Source of the DNA: Kibdelosporangium sp040675465
GTDB lineage: Bacteria > Actinomycetota > Actinomycetes > Mycobacteriales > Pseudonocardiaceae
NCBI RefSeq assembly: GCF_040675465.1
Contig: NZ_JBFAPA010000013.1
Location: 248,001-312,000, forward strand
Length of the DNA stretch: 64,000 nucleotides
Direction: 5' to 3'
Below are positions 49,811 through 58,817 of the stretch, piece by piece. The notes beneath the pieces were generated by a model. The model saw nothing but the letters and a program-made list of their open reading frames with translations. It ran no database searches and had not been told where the DNA came from. A program made the position numbers and the translations under genes. Positions within the stretch are counted from its first letter, which is position 1; each line of letters starts with the position of its first letter.

Positions 49811-50665
49811 GTGGTGGCAGCTGATCTGGCCGGCAAGGTCGCGGTGGTGACCGGGGCGGGTGCCGGTCTGGGCCGTGCGGAGGCGCTGGCGCTGGCGGCC
49901 GCGGGCGCGGATCTGGTGCTCGGCGACCTCACCGAGAACGACGTGGTCGCCGAGGTCGAGGAGCTGGGCGGCAAGGCCGTCTTCGTCCAGGGCGATGTGT
50001 CCGAAAGGGACACCGCGGATGCGCTGACGCGGGCCGCGCTGGATCTCGGCGGGCTGCACATCCTGGTGAACAACGCGGGTGTGCTGCGCGACCGGATGCT
50101 GTTCAGCATGACCGACGAGGAGTGGGACCTGGTCATCAAGGTCCACCTGCGCGGGCACTTCCTGTTGTCCCGCAACGCCGCCGCGTACTGGCGCTCAAAG
50201 TCCAAATCGGATGGTGCGCCGGTGTACGGGCGGATCGTCAACACTTCGTCGGAGGCGTTCCTGCTCGGCTCGGAAGGACAGCCGAACTACGCCGCCGCGA
50301 AGGCGGGGATCACCGCGCTGACCCTCACCAGCGCCCGGTCCCTGTCCCGTTACGGGGTCCGGGCCAACGCGATCTGCCCGCGCGCCCGGACCCAGATGAC
50401 CGCCCAGGTCTTCGGTGACGCCCCCGAGGGCCCGGACCCGCTGGCGCCCGAGCACGTCGGGAAGTTCGTGGCCTACCTGGCCGCACCCGAGGCGGACGCG
50501 ATCAACGGCCAGGTCTTCGTGGTGCACGGCGAGAACGTGCTGCTGATGGCACCGCCCACAGTGGAGCAACGGTTCACCGGCTTCGACGACATCACAACGG
50601 CTTTCGCGAACCGCGACCCGGCGAGGACATTCGCTTGCACGGAGACTTTCAGAGGAGAGTCATGA
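49811..50665 (+). CDS. hsd4A: Beta-hydroxyacyl-CoA dehydrogenase Hsd4A-like (SDR, multifunctional type)
   Basis: A 284-residue SDR of the peroxisomal-type family. The cofactor loop is TGAGAGLGRAEALALAAAG, followed by NNAGVLRDRMLFSMTDEEWD, the Ser in VNTSSEAF, Tyr/Lys in NYAAAKAG, and ICPRARTQMTAQVF. Hsd4A (Mtb Rv3502c) oxidises the 3-hydroxyacyl-CoA of the sterol side chain and is encoded directly before yrbE4A, as here with one SDR between. GTG 49811 is chosen for GAGGAG at the right distance; two further GTG starts exist. The ferredoxin gene fdxD, which precedes it in Mtb, is absent. Confidence 0.84.
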   Translation: MVAADLAGKVAVVTGAGAGLGRAEALALAAAGADLVLGDLTENDVVAEVEELGGKAVFVQGDVSERDTADALTRAALDLGGLHILVNNAGVLRDRMLFSMTDEEWDLVIKVHLRGHFLLSRNAAAYWRSKSKSDGAPVYGRIVNTSSEAFLLGSEGQPNYAAAKAGITALTLTSARSLSRYGVRANAICPRARTQMTAQVFGDAPEGPDPLAPEHVGKFVAYLAAPEADAINGQVFVVHGENVLLMAPPTVEQRFTGFDDITTAFANRDPARTFACTETFRGES

Positions 50666-51420
50666 GGCTGAGCGGCAAGATCGCGATCATCACCGGCGCC
50701 GCCCGAGGGCAGGGTGCCGCGGCCGCGCGCCGGTTCGTCGAGGAGGGCGCGAAGGTCACCATCGCGGACATCCGCGACGAGGAGGGCAAGCAACTCGCCG
50801 CCGAGCTCGGTCAAGCCACCATCTACCAGCACCTCGACGTGACGTCCGAAGAGGACTGGGCGGCGGCGGTGGCCGAGACGGTGAGCATCTTCGGTCACCC
50901 GAGCGTGCTGGTGAACAACGCGGGTATCCTGCACTTCTCGTCCATTGTCGACACCACGCTCGCGGACTACGAGAGAGTGATCAAGGTCAACCAGATCGGT
51001 ACGTTCCTCGGCATGCGGGCGGTCGTGCCCGGCATGATCGAGTCGGGCGGCGGGTCGATCATCAACGTGTCCTCGGTGGAGGGTATGACCGGTTCGGCGT
51101 ACCTGACCGCATACACTGCAAGCAAGTTCGCCGTTCGCGGGATGACCAAGGCCGCCGCTCTCGAGCTGGGCAAGCACAACATCCGGGTGAACTCCGTTCA
51201 CCCAGGCGCGATCGACACCCAGATGGCCAGCGACGCCATGGGCGGCCTCGAGATCGACATGGCCAAGGTGGGCAAACGGGTCGCCGGGCTGCGCCGGGTC
51301 GGTACCGCCGACGAAATCGCGAACTTGCAGGTTTTCCTGGCCAGCGACGAGAGTTCGTACTCCACCGGCGGGGAGTTCCTCGCCGACGGTGGCGCGACGG
51401 CCGCGAACTCTCTAACTTGA
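50662..51420 (+). CDS. Hydroxysteroid-dehydrogenase-like SDR (FabG3-like)
   Basis: A 252-residue classical SDR. It has TGAARGQGAAAARRFVEEG, NNAGILHFSSIVD, the Ser in INVSSVEGM, and Tyr/Lys in AYTASKFAVRG. The proline-rich NSVHPGAIDTQM after the active site is typical of 3alpha/20beta-hydroxysteroid dehydrogenases such as Mtb Rv2002. It overlaps the hsd4A stop (ATGA), has GAGGAG upstream, and precedes yrbE4A by 7 bp. Oxidation of a hydroxyl on the sterol nucleus or side chain is likely. Mtb has no SDR between Rv3502c and yrbE4A, so this is an addition. Confidence 0.82.
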   Translation: MRLSGKIAIITGAARGQGAAAARRFVEEGAKVTIADIRDEEGKQLAAELGQATIYQHLDVTSEEDWAAAVAETVSIFGHPSVLVNNAGILHFSSIVDTTLADYERVIKVNQIGTFLGMRAVVPGMIESGGGSIINVSSVEGMTGSAYLTAYTASKFAVRGMTKAAALELGKHNIRVNSVHPGAIDTQMASDAMGGLEIDMAKVGKRVAGLRRVGTADEIANLQVFLASDESSYSTGGEFLADGGATAANSLT

Positions 51421-51427
51421 CCCGTCT

Positions 51428-52222
51428 ATGAGTAGCACCGGCAAGAGGTCCAAGGTCCCTGGCGCGGCCGCGCTGCGCCAAGTGGGCCGGATCTCGACGC
51501 TCGCCTGGGAGGTCACCCGGGCGATCCCGAAGCGGCCGTTCCAGTTCCGCGAGTTCATCCAGCAGTGCTGGTTCTTCGCCAGCGTCACCATCCTGCCCAC
51601 CGCGCTGGTCGCGATCCCGTTCGGCGCGGTGATCGCGCTGCAGCTGGGGTCGCTGACCACGCAGATCGGCGCGCAGTCGTTCACCGGCGCCGCCAGCGCG
51701 TTGGCCATCGTGCAACAGGCAAGCCCGCTGATCACGGCACTTCTGGTGGCCGGCGCGGGCGGATCCGCGGTGACCGCGGACATCGGCGCCCGCAAGATCC
51801 GCGAGGAGATCGACGCCATGGAAGTCCTTGGCGTCAACCCGGTCCAGCGCCTGATCGTGCCGAGAGTGCTGGCCGCCATGGTGGTCGCGGTGCTGCTCAA
51901 CGGGTTGGTCAGCGTGGTCGGCACGATGGGCGGCTACTTCTTCAACGTCATCATGCAGGGCGGCACCCCCGGCGCGTACCTGGCCAGTTTCAACGCCCTG
52001 GCACAGCTTCCGGACCTGTGGATCTCGGAGATCAAGGCGGTGCTGTACGGTTTCGTGGCCGGGGTCGTGGCGGCCTATCGCGGGCTGAACCCCGCGGCCG
52101 GGCCGAAAGGCGTCGGTGACGCGGTCAACCAGGCCGTGGTGATCACGTTCCTGCTGCTGTTCCTGATCAACGTCGTGCTGACCGGGATCTACCTGCGGAT
52201 CGTGCCGTCGAAGGGGTTGTGA
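51428..52222 (+). CDS. yrbE4A: Mce4 transporter permease YrbE4A
   Basis: A 264-residue MlaE-type permease with five to six helices. FRAFIQQCWF-like start is followed by LVAIPFGAVIALQLGSLTTQ, the family hallmark SPLITALLVAGAGGSAVTAD, and IGARKIREEIDAMEVLGVNP, the coupling helix shared by all MlaE proteins. YrbE4A and YrbE4B form the membrane core of the Mce4 sterol importer, powered by an MceG-type ATPase encoded elsewhere. It follows the SDR by 7 bp and is separated from yrbE4B by 6 bp. Confidence 0.93.
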   Translation: MSSTGKRSKVPGAAALRQVGRISTLAWEVTRAIPKRPFQFREFIQQCWFFASVTILPTALVAIPFGAVIALQLGSLTTQIGAQSFTGAASALAIVQQASPLITALLVAGAGGSAVTADIGARKIREEIDAMEVLGVNPVQRLIVPRVLAAMVVAVLLNGLVSVVGTMGGYFFNVIMQGGTPGAYLASFNALAQLPDLWISEIKAVLYGFVAGVVAAYRGLNPAAGPKGVGDAVNQAVVITFLLLFLINVVLTGIYLRIVPSKGL

Positions 52223-52228
52223 TACCCG

Positions 52229-53089
52229 GTGACGACTGTGAAGCCCCGGGACCAGGAGCCGCGTGCGGCCATCCTGGAGCTGGTGGCGCGGCCGTTCAAC
52301 GGGTTGGAGCACCTCGGCAGGCAGTTGTCCTTCCACGCCAGGGCCCTGCTGTGGGCGCCGCGCACGCTTCGCCGGTACGCCAAGGAGGTGCTGCGGCTGC
52401 TCACCGAGGTCAGCTTCGGCACCGGGGCGCTCGCGGTGATCGGCGGCACGCTCGGCGTGATGATCGGCATGACCATGTTCACCGGCACGATCGTCGGCCT
52501 GCAGGGCTACTCCTCGCTCAACCAGCTGGGAACCGGGGCGCTGACCGGGTTCCTGTCCGCGTACTTCAACACCCGTGAGGTGGCACCGCTTTCCGCCGGT
52601 CTCGCGCTGTCGGCCACGGTGGGCTGCGGGTTCACCGCGCAGCTGGGCGCGATGCGGATCTCCGAGGAGATCGACGCGCTGGAGACGATGGCCGTGCCCA
52701 GCATGCCGTACCTGGTGACGACCCGGGTGCTGGCCGGTCTGGCCGCGGTGATCCCGTTGTACGCGGTCGGTCTGCTGTCGTCCTATCTGGCCTCCCGCGC
52801 GGTGACCGTCTACTTCTACGGCCAGTCCGCGGGCACCTACGACCACTACTTCCACCTGTTCCTGCCGCCCGAGGACGTGCTCTGGTCGTTCCTCAAGGTG
52901 GTGGTGTTCAGCGTGATGGTCATCCTGACTCATTGCTACTACGGCTACACCGCCACCGGCGGACCGGCCGGAGTCGGCGTCGCGGTCGGCCGGGCGGTGC
53001 GCGCGGCCATCGTGATGCTGTCCATCTTGGACTTCTTCCTGAGCCTGGCCATCTGGGGCTCCACCACCACGGTACGGATAGCCGGATGA
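52229..53089 (+). CDS. yrbE4B: Mce4 transporter permease YrbE4B
   Basis: A 286-residue MlaE-type permease. It has GTLGVMIGMTMFTGTIVGLQ, EVAPLSAGLALSATVGCGFT in place of the SPL hallmark, and AQLGAMRISEEIDALETMAV as coupling helix. With YrbE4A it makes the heterodimeric channel of the Mce4 importer. It starts with GTG after a 6-bp gap, and its stop overlaps mce4A by 4 bp. The C-terminal part has the helix HCYYGYTATGGPAGVGVAVG, common to YrbE B-type proteins. Confidence 0.93.
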   Translation: MTTVKPRDQEPRAAILELVARPFNGLEHLGRQLSFHARALLWAPRTLRRYAKEVLRLLTEVSFGTGALAVIGGTLGVMIGMTMFTGTIVGLQGYSSLNQLGTGALTGFLSAYFNTREVAPLSAGLALSATVGCGFTAQLGAMRISEEIDALETMAVPSMPYLVTTRVLAGLAAVIPLYAVGLLSSYLASRAVTVYFYGQSAGTYDHYFHLFLPPEDVLWSFLKVVVFSVMVILTHCYYGYTATGGPAGVGVAVGRAVRAAIVMLSILDFFLSLAIWGSTTTVRIAG

Positions 53090-54390
53090 TCACCCGGCTG
53101 CGCTATCACCTCCTGGGACTGCTGTTCCTGGTGATCATGGCGCTGTTCGTGGTCCTGACCATCGCGGGTTACCGCAAGGCGTTCACGCCGGTCGTGATGG
53201 TCAGCCTGGAGACCGACCACGTCGGCAACCAGCTGCGCGAAGGCTCGGACGTGAAGGTCCGCGGGATGATCGTCGGCGAGGTCCGGGCCATTCGCGCGAC
53301 CGGCGACCACGCCGTGCTGGATCTCGCCTTGCAGCCGGACAAAGTGGACGTCATCCCCGCGAACGTGTCCGCGCGGCTGCTGCCCAAGACCCTGTTCGGC
53401 GAACGGTATGTGGCGCTGCAGATTCCGGCGCGGCCGGACGCGAAGCGGCTCGGCGCGGGGTCGGTGATCACGCAGGACCGCAGCTCGGTGGCCATTGAGC
53501 TGGAACGGGTCCTGGACGATGTCATGCCCGTGTTGCAAGCGGTGCAACCGGAGAAGCTCGCGATGACGCTGAACTCGTTGTCCACCGCGCTGGACGGCCG
53601 CGGCGAGCAGCTCGGCCAGACCCTGGTGCAGCTCAACGAGTACCTGACCCGGATCAACCCGTCGCTGCCCAACCTCAACGCCGACATCGCCGCGCTGGCC
53701 TCGGTGTCCAACAGCGTGGCCGATGCTGCTCCGGATCTGTTGCAGGCGTTGTCGGATCTCACGGTGACCAGCAAGACCATCGTGGAGCAGCAGGTGAACA
53801 CGCGGAACCTGTTCGCGCTGATGACCAACGCCTCCATCGACCTCGGCAACTTCCTGCAGGTCAACAAGAACAACCTGATCAACCTCGTGGTGACGGCGAA
53901 GCCCACCTTGGATGTGCTGGCCAAGTACGCGCCCGAGTACCCCTGCATGCTCAAGCAGATCGCCGATCGGGTGCCCGCCGCCGAGGCGGCGTTCGGCAAG
54001 GGCCAGGAGCACCCGAACATGATGCGCGTGACCCTGGAGTTCACCGGGAACCGCGGCAAGTACCTGCCCGGAGTGGACACTCCCCGGTTCGAGGACAAGC
54101 GCGGACCTCGCTGCTACGAACAGGTTCAGCTGCCCGCGGTGTTCCCGCAGTACCCGCCGGGCGGCCCGGTCAAGGACGGCTCGACCAAACCCCCGCCGCC
54201 CAAGCAGACCGGCTCGACCCAGATCATCCCCGGCTCGACCTCCCCGCAGGCCGCCGGTTCGGAGTCCGAGCGGGATCTCGTGGGCCTGCTGGTCGCGCCT
54301 TCGCTTGGCGTGGCCCCTGAAGATGTGCCGGAGTGGACGAAGTTCCTGTTCGCGCCGGTCTACCGCGGGATGGAGGTGACCGTCCAATGA
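53086..54390 (+). CDS. mce4A: Mce4A, substrate-binding subunit of the sterol importer
   Basis: A 434-residue MCE protein with an N-terminal membrane anchor (about 12-30, LLFLVIMALFVVLTIAGY). The MCE beta-barrel domain (about 35-115) contains EGSDVKVRGMIVGEV and RLLPKTLFGERYVALQIP, the usual pore-loop sequence. A long helical region (125-330) and a Pro/Lys-rich tail follow. Six Mce proteins are thought to build a tunnel that carries sterol through the cell envelope. ATG 53086 overlaps the yrbE4B stop. Confidence 0.92.
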   Translation: MITRLRYHLLGLLFLVIMALFVVLTIAGYRKAFTPVVMVSLETDHVGNQLREGSDVKVRGMIVGEVRAIRATGDHAVLDLALQPDKVDVIPANVSARLLPKTLFGERYVALQIPARPDAKRLGAGSVITQDRSSVAIELERVLDDVMPVLQAVQPEKLAMTLNSLSTALDGRGEQLGQTLVQLNEYLTRINPSLPNLNADIAALASVSNSVADAAPDLLQALSDLTVTSKTIVEQQVNTRNLFALMTNASIDLGNFLQVNKNNLINLVVTAKPTLDVLAKYAPEYPCMLKQIADRVPAAEAAFGKGQEHPNMMRVTLEFTGNRGKYLPGVDTPRFEDKRGPRCYEQVQLPAVFPQYPPGGPVKDGSTKPPPPKQTGSTQIIPGSTSPQAAGSESERDLVGLLVAPSLGVAPEDVPEWTKFLFAPVYRGMEVTVQ

Positions 54391-55418
54391 GGAGCGTCGT
54401 CGGCCCGGTCGTCAAGATGACCATCTTCGCCATCGTCACGATCGCCCTGACCGCCCTGCTCGGCGCCACCATCGCGAACAGCAACTTCGGCGGCACCTCG
54501 TCGTACAAGGCCAGGTTCACCGACGCGTCCGGCCTCAAGCCCGGCGACGACGTCCGGATCCTGGGCGTCAAGGTCGGAACCGTCGACTCGCTGTCCGTTG
54601 TGGACGACAAGTACGCCGAGGTCAGCTTCGACATCGACGCGGGGCGGCGGATCCCGGCCTCGGCCACCGCGATCATCCGGTACCGCAACCTGGTCGGTCA
54701 GCGGTACTTGGCGCTGGGCATGGGAACGGGGACGACGGCGTTGCTTGAGCCGGGCGGGACCATCCCGGTCGAGCGGACCACGCCCGCGCTGAACCTCACC
54801 GTCCTGTTCAACGGCTTCAAACCGCTGTTCCAGGCGTTGCAGCCGGACGACGTGAACAAGCTCGCGTTCGAGATCATCCAGGTGCTGCAAGGTGAAGGCG
54901 GCACCGTCGACAGCATCCTGCAGCACACGGCCACCCTGACCTCGACTATCGCGGGCCGGGACAAGGTGATAGGCGACCTGGTGACCAACCTGAACAACGT
55001 CCTCGGCACGGTCAACGGCCGCACCGGCGAGGTCAACGACCTGATCGTCAGCCTCCAGCAGCTGGTCTCCGGGCTTTCCGCGGATCGCAAGCCGATCGGC
55101 GATGCCATTTCGGCCCTTGGCTCGTTGACCGACACGACGGCCGGGCTGCTCGACCAGGCGCGGCCGGCGCTGAAACAGGACATCGCGCTGCTGGGACCGT
55201 TGGCGGAGACGTTGAACAAACAGCAACCGTTGCTGGACGGGATGCTCAAGGGCCTGGAGAACCGTGCCGACACGTTCACCAGGGCGGTGAGCTACGGCAG
55301 CTGGCTGAACTTCTACCTGTGCCGGATGTCCGGGACCGTCGGCGTGTCCTCGCTGAACCTGACGCTGAGCCTGCTGCCGGTGCCGTCCACGCAGATGCCG
55401 GAGAGGTGCGGCCCATGA
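54387..55418 (+). CDS. mce4B: Mce4B
   Basis: A 343-residue MCE protein. It has a membrane anchor (about 8-30, MTIFAIVTIALTALLGATIA), an MCE domain with DASGLKPGDDVRILGVKVG and IRYRNLVGQRYLALGMG, and a helical part ending in the Cys-containing NFYLCRMSG typical of Mce proteins. It overlaps mce4A and mce4C by 4 bp each. Its role is as one ring of the Mce4 tunnel. Confidence 0.92.
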   Translation: MRSVVGPVVKMTIFAIVTIALTALLGATIANSNFGGTSSYKARFTDASGLKPGDDVRILGVKVGTVDSLSVVDDKYAEVSFDIDAGRRIPASATAIIRYRNLVGQRYLALGMGTGTTALLEPGGTIPVERTTPALNLTVLFNGFKPLFQALQPDDVNKLAFEIIQVLQGEGGTVDSILQHTATLTSTIAGRDKVIGDLVTNLNNVLGTVNGRTGEVNDLIVSLQQLVSGLSADRKPIGDAISALGSLTDTTAGLLDQARPALKQDIALLGPLAETLNKQQPLLDGMLKGLENRADTFTRAVSYGSWLNFYLCRMSGTVGVSSLNLTLSLLPVPSTQMPERCGP

Positions 55419-56485
55419 AGGCGGAATTGTTCGGCGGCTCCGCGGGGAAGAGCACGTCACCGCGAAAGGAACGCAACCAGGCCGTTGTCGGCGCGGTCAC
55501 GCTCGTGACCATCACGCTGGCGACGCTGGCCGTGTTCTTCTCGGACGACCTGCCCATCATCGGCACGGGCGTGACGTACTCGGCGTACTTCAGCGAGGCC
55601 GGTGGGCTCGCGGACGGCAACGAGGTGCAGATCGCGGGCGTGAAGGTCGGCGAAGTGTCCAAAGTGGCCTTGGCCCGCAACCAGGTGCAGGTGAAGTTCA
55701 AGGTCCGGGATGTCAGGCTGGGCGACCAGACCCGGGCCGCGATCAGCATCAAGACGTTGCTGGGCGAGAAGTACCTGGCCCTGGAGCCCGCGGGCAGCGG
55801 CTCGCAGGACCCAGGTGTGCCGATCCCGAAGACCCGGACCACCGCTCCGTACGACATCACCGCCGCGATCAGCGATCTCAGCACGACCGTCGGCCAGATC
55901 GACACCACCAAGGTCGCCGATAGCTTCAAAGTCGTCGCGGACACCCTCAAGGACACGCCCGAGCACATGAAGTCCGCTCTGCAGGGCCTGTCCGCGTTGT
56001 CCAAGACGATCTCGTCGCGCGATGAGGCCCTGGCGACCCTGCTGGCCAATACGAGCAAGGTCTCGCAGACCCTGGCCGGCCGCAACGCCGAGATCACCAA
56101 GATGATCGACGACGGGAACCTGCTGCTGGCCGAGCTGCAGAAGCGCCGGGACGCGATCACCCAGCTGCTCAACGGGACCAAGGACCTCGCCGCTCAGTTG
56201 CGTGGCCTCGTCGCGGACAACCGGACCCAGCTGCAGCCGACCCTGCAGCAGCTGGACAAGATCACGTCGTTGCTGCAACGCAACCAGGACAACCTCAGCC
56301 GCGGGCTGGCCGCGCTGGCGCCGTTCGTCCGGATCTCCACCAACACCACCGGAAACGGCCGTTGGTTCGAGGGCTATCTCTGCGGGTTGCTGCCGCCGTA
56401 CATCAACCTCGGGCCGGGTAAGACGAACGGGCTGACCATCAACCCCGATGGCTGCCTGCCGCCGATCTCGGGAGGTGGGCGATGA
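55415..56485 (+). CDS. mce4C: Mce4C
   Basis: A 356-residue MCE protein with a membrane anchor near residues 24-44 (VVGAVTLVTITLATLAVFF). Its MCE domain has EAGGLADGNEVQIAGVKVG and IKTLLGEKYLALEPAG. A long helical region rich in Gln and Lys and a C-terminal NGRWFEGYLCGLLPPYIN follow. ATG 55415 overlaps mce4B by 4 bp, and the stop overlaps mce4D by 4 bp. Confidence 0.92.
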   Translation: MKAELFGGSAGKSTSPRKERNQAVVGAVTLVTITLATLAVFFSDDLPIIGTGVTYSAYFSEAGGLADGNEVQIAGVKVGEVSKVALARNQVQVKFKVRDVRLGDQTRAAISIKTLLGEKYLALEPAGSGSQDPGVPIPKTRTTAPYDITAAISDLSTTVGQIDTTKVADSFKVVADTLKDTPEHMKSALQGLSALSKTISSRDEALATLLANTSKVSQTLAGRNAEITKMIDDGNLLLAELQKRRDAITQLLNGTKDLAAQLRGLVADNRTQLQPTLQQLDKITSLLQRNQDNLSRGLAALAPFVRISTNTTGNGRWFEGYLCGLLPPYINLGPGKTNGLTINPDGCLPPISGGGR

Positions 56486-57660
56486 CGTTCAGGACGCCCG
56501 CCCGGCTGACCGCGGCCCGGACCGTCGCAATCGCTTGCGTGCTCGGGCTTCTGCTCGCGACCGGGGTCTGGTGGCTGCTGCGGTCCCCGTCCGGGCTCAC
56601 CCTCAGCGCGTACTTCGACAAGACCGTCGGCGTCTACTCCGGCTCCGCTGTGCGGGTCCTGGGTGTCCCGGTTGGACAGATCACCAATGTCCAGCCCGAG
56701 GGCGATCAGGTCAAAGTGGACATGGTGGTGGACTCCGGCGTGCAGATCCCGGCCGGTGCCCAGGCGATCATCGTCGCGCCCAGCCTGGTCAGCGACCGGT
56801 ACATCCAGCTCACGCCGGCCTACGACGACGGCCCGGAGATGGCGTCCGGCACGGTCATCCCGCGCTCGAAGACGGCGTCCCCGGTCGAGCTGGATGACCT
56901 GTACGCCAGCGTGAACAAGCTGACCACCCAGCTCGGTCCCAACGGCGCCAACCAGAACGGCGCCGTGTCGGACCTGCTGAACTCGCTGGCCGGAACCCTG
57001 GACGGCAACGGCCAGAACCTCAACGACACCGTCAAGCAACTCGCCGAAGCCGCGACGACGTTGTCCAACTCCAAGGACGACCTGTTCGCGACCGTCGACA
57101 ACCTCGGCAAGTTCACCGACGCACTGGCCAAAAGCGACAGTGCGGTGCACGCCTTCTACGGCAGGCTCGCGGATGTCAGCACGTTCCTCGCCGACGACCG
57201 CCAAGCCGTCGGCGATGCCCTGAGCGAACTGGGAACCGCGCTGACCGATGTGAAGGCGTTCGTGGGGGAGAACAAGGACCTGTTGTCCGCGAACGTCCAG
57301 AAGCTCACTGGCGTCACCAAGGCGCTGGTGGACCAACGGGCCGCGATCGCCGAGATCCTCGACGTGGCCCCGGTCGGCGCCACCAACCTGATCAACTCCT
57401 ACGACGCGGCCTCGGGCACGATCGGCGTGCGGGCGGACCTGAACGAGTTCACCCACCCGCCGATCCTGATGGTCTGCCGGCTGATCGAACAGGGCACGCC
57501 CAAGTCCGTGCCGCAAACGCTGACGGACATCTGCAAGAAGCTCGCCCCCGTCCTCGATGGCACCCTCAAACTCCCCACCGTCGCCGAGACCCTGCAGTCC
57601 CTCCAGCAGGGCAAGCTGCCGCCGCTTCCGGTGCCGTTGCTGGAAGTGATGTCCAGATGA
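56482..57660 (+). CDS. mce4D: Mce4D
   Basis: A 392-residue MCE protein with an anchor at about 12-33 (IACVLGLLLATGVWWLL). The MCE domain contains GVYSGSAVRVLGVPVGQI and IVAPSLVSDRYIQLTPAY. Long helices with several Ala/Leu heptads follow. The C-terminal HPPILMVCRLIEQGTPKS has the conserved Cys of the family. It overlaps mce4C and mce4E by 4 bp. It has no lipobox, in contrast to Mce4E. Confidence 0.92.
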   Translation: MTFRTPARLTAARTVAIACVLGLLLATGVWWLLRSPSGLTLSAYFDKTVGVYSGSAVRVLGVPVGQITNVQPEGDQVKVDMVVDSGVQIPAGAQAIIVAPSLVSDRYIQLTPAYDDGPEMASGTVIPRSKTASPVELDDLYASVNKLTTQLGPNGANQNGAVSDLLNSLAGTLDGNGQNLNDTVKQLAEAATTLSNSKDDLFATVDNLGKFTDALAKSDSAVHAFYGRLADVSTFLADDRQAVGDALSELGTALTDVKAFVGENKDLLSANVQKLTGVTKALVDQRAAIAEILDVAPVGATNLINSYDAASGTIGVRADLNEFTHPPILMVCRLIEQGTPKSVPQTLTDICKKLAPVLDGTLKLPTVAETLQSLQQGKLPPLPVPLLEVMSR

Positions 57661-58817
57661 AGCGGCTCGCCGTCGCACTCGTCCTGCTGCTCTCGGGATG
57701 CAGCGTGGGCGGGTTCGGCGGGCTCTACAACACGCCTTTGCCTGGTGGCGCGGACATCGGGGACCATCCGTACAACGTCAAGGCGCAGTTCGGGGATGTG
57801 CTCGACCTGGTGCCGCAGGCCAGTGTGAAGGTCAACGACGTGTCGGTCGGCCGGGTGGCGCAGATCGATCTCACGCCGGACAACAAGATGGCGGTCGTGA
57901 GCCTGGTGATCAACGGGGATGTCCGGCTGCCCGCCAATGCCCGCGCGGAGCTCCGGCAGTCGAGTCTGCTGGGCGAGAAGTACGTTCAGCTGCGGGAACC
58001 CGTTGACGAGGCGCCGCAGGGGGAGTTGACGGAGGGCGCGGTGGTCCCGTTGAACCGCACCAACCGCAACCCCGAGGTCGAGGAAGTCCTGGGCGCGCTG
58101 TCGATGCTGCTCAACGGCGGCGGCATCAGCCAGCTGCACAACATCATCGACGAGCTCAACAAGGCCCTGTCCGGCAACGAGGCCCAGATCCGCTCGCTGC
58201 TGTCCAATGTGAACACGCTGGTCACCAGCCTGGACGGGCAGCGGGACAACATCGTCCGCGCGATCGACGGCCTGAACAAGCTGTCCGGCACGCTGGTCCA
58301 GCAGACCGGGAACCTGACGAACGCCCTGGACAACCTCGCGCCCGGGTTGAAGGTGATCGAGGAACAACGCGGCCAGCTGGTGACCATGTTGCAGTCGTTG
58401 GACAAGCTGTCCGGGGTGACGGTGGACGTGGTCAACCGCAGCAAAGCCGACCTGGTCGCGGACCTCAAACAGCTGGAACCGACTCTGCGCAAGCTCGTCG
58501 AGACCGGCGACAGCCTCCCGGTCGCGTTGGAGTACCTCGTCACGTACCCGTATCCGTCGTACGCGGTCAACGCGGTGCGCGGGGACTACTTCAACGTGGA
58601 CGCCAAGCTCAGCCTCGACTTCAGCGAGATGCTCGGCAACATCACCAACTCCGGCCAGACCCTGCTTGCCCCGCCCGGCAAGCCATACGGGAACAACACC
58701 GGCCCGATCCCGTTGCCCATCCAGATCCTGCCCGATCCGCCCGCGCCGACCGGGTCTCCCGCGCCGAACCAGTCGCCGCTGGGCGGGCTGCTCGGGGTCC
58801 TGCTGGGAGGTGGCTGA
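57657..58817 (+). CDS. mce4E: Mce4E lipoprotein
   Basis: A 386-residue MCE protein made as a lipoprotein: KRLAVALVLLLSGCS has the lipobox LLSG-C at Cys 17. The MCE domain contains SVKVNDVSVGRVAQIDL and RQSSLLGEKYVQLREP. A helical region and a low-complexity Pro/Gly tail (DPPAPTGSPAPNQSPLGG) follow. Mce E-type proteins are the lipid-anchored members of their complexes. Its stop overlaps the mce4F start in TGATG. Confidence 0.93.
   Translation: MKRLAVALVLLLSGCSVGGFGGLYNTPLPGGADIGDHPYNVKAQFGDVLDLVPQASVKVNDVSVGRVAQIDLTPDNKMAVVSLVINGDVRLPANARAELRQSSLLGEKYVQLREPVDEAPQGELTEGAVVPLNRTNRNPEVEEVLGALSMLLNGGGISQLHNIIDELNKALSGNEAQIRSLLSNVNTLVTSLDGQRDNIVRAIDGLNKLSGTLVQQTGNLTNALDNLAPGLKVIEEQRGQLVTMLQSLDKLSGVTVDVVNRSKADLVADLKQLEPTLRKLVETGDSLPVALEYLVTYPYPSYAVNAVRGDYFNVDAKLSLDFSEMLGNITNSGQTLLAPPGKPYGNNTGPIPLPIQILPDPPAPTGSPAPNQSPLGGLLGVLLGGG

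Noticed and set aside
52933..53085. Earlier start for mce4A within yrbE4B
   Set aside because: The extension lies in another frame of yrbE4B, and the ATG at 53086 directly precedes the membrane anchor expected at the Mce N-terminus.
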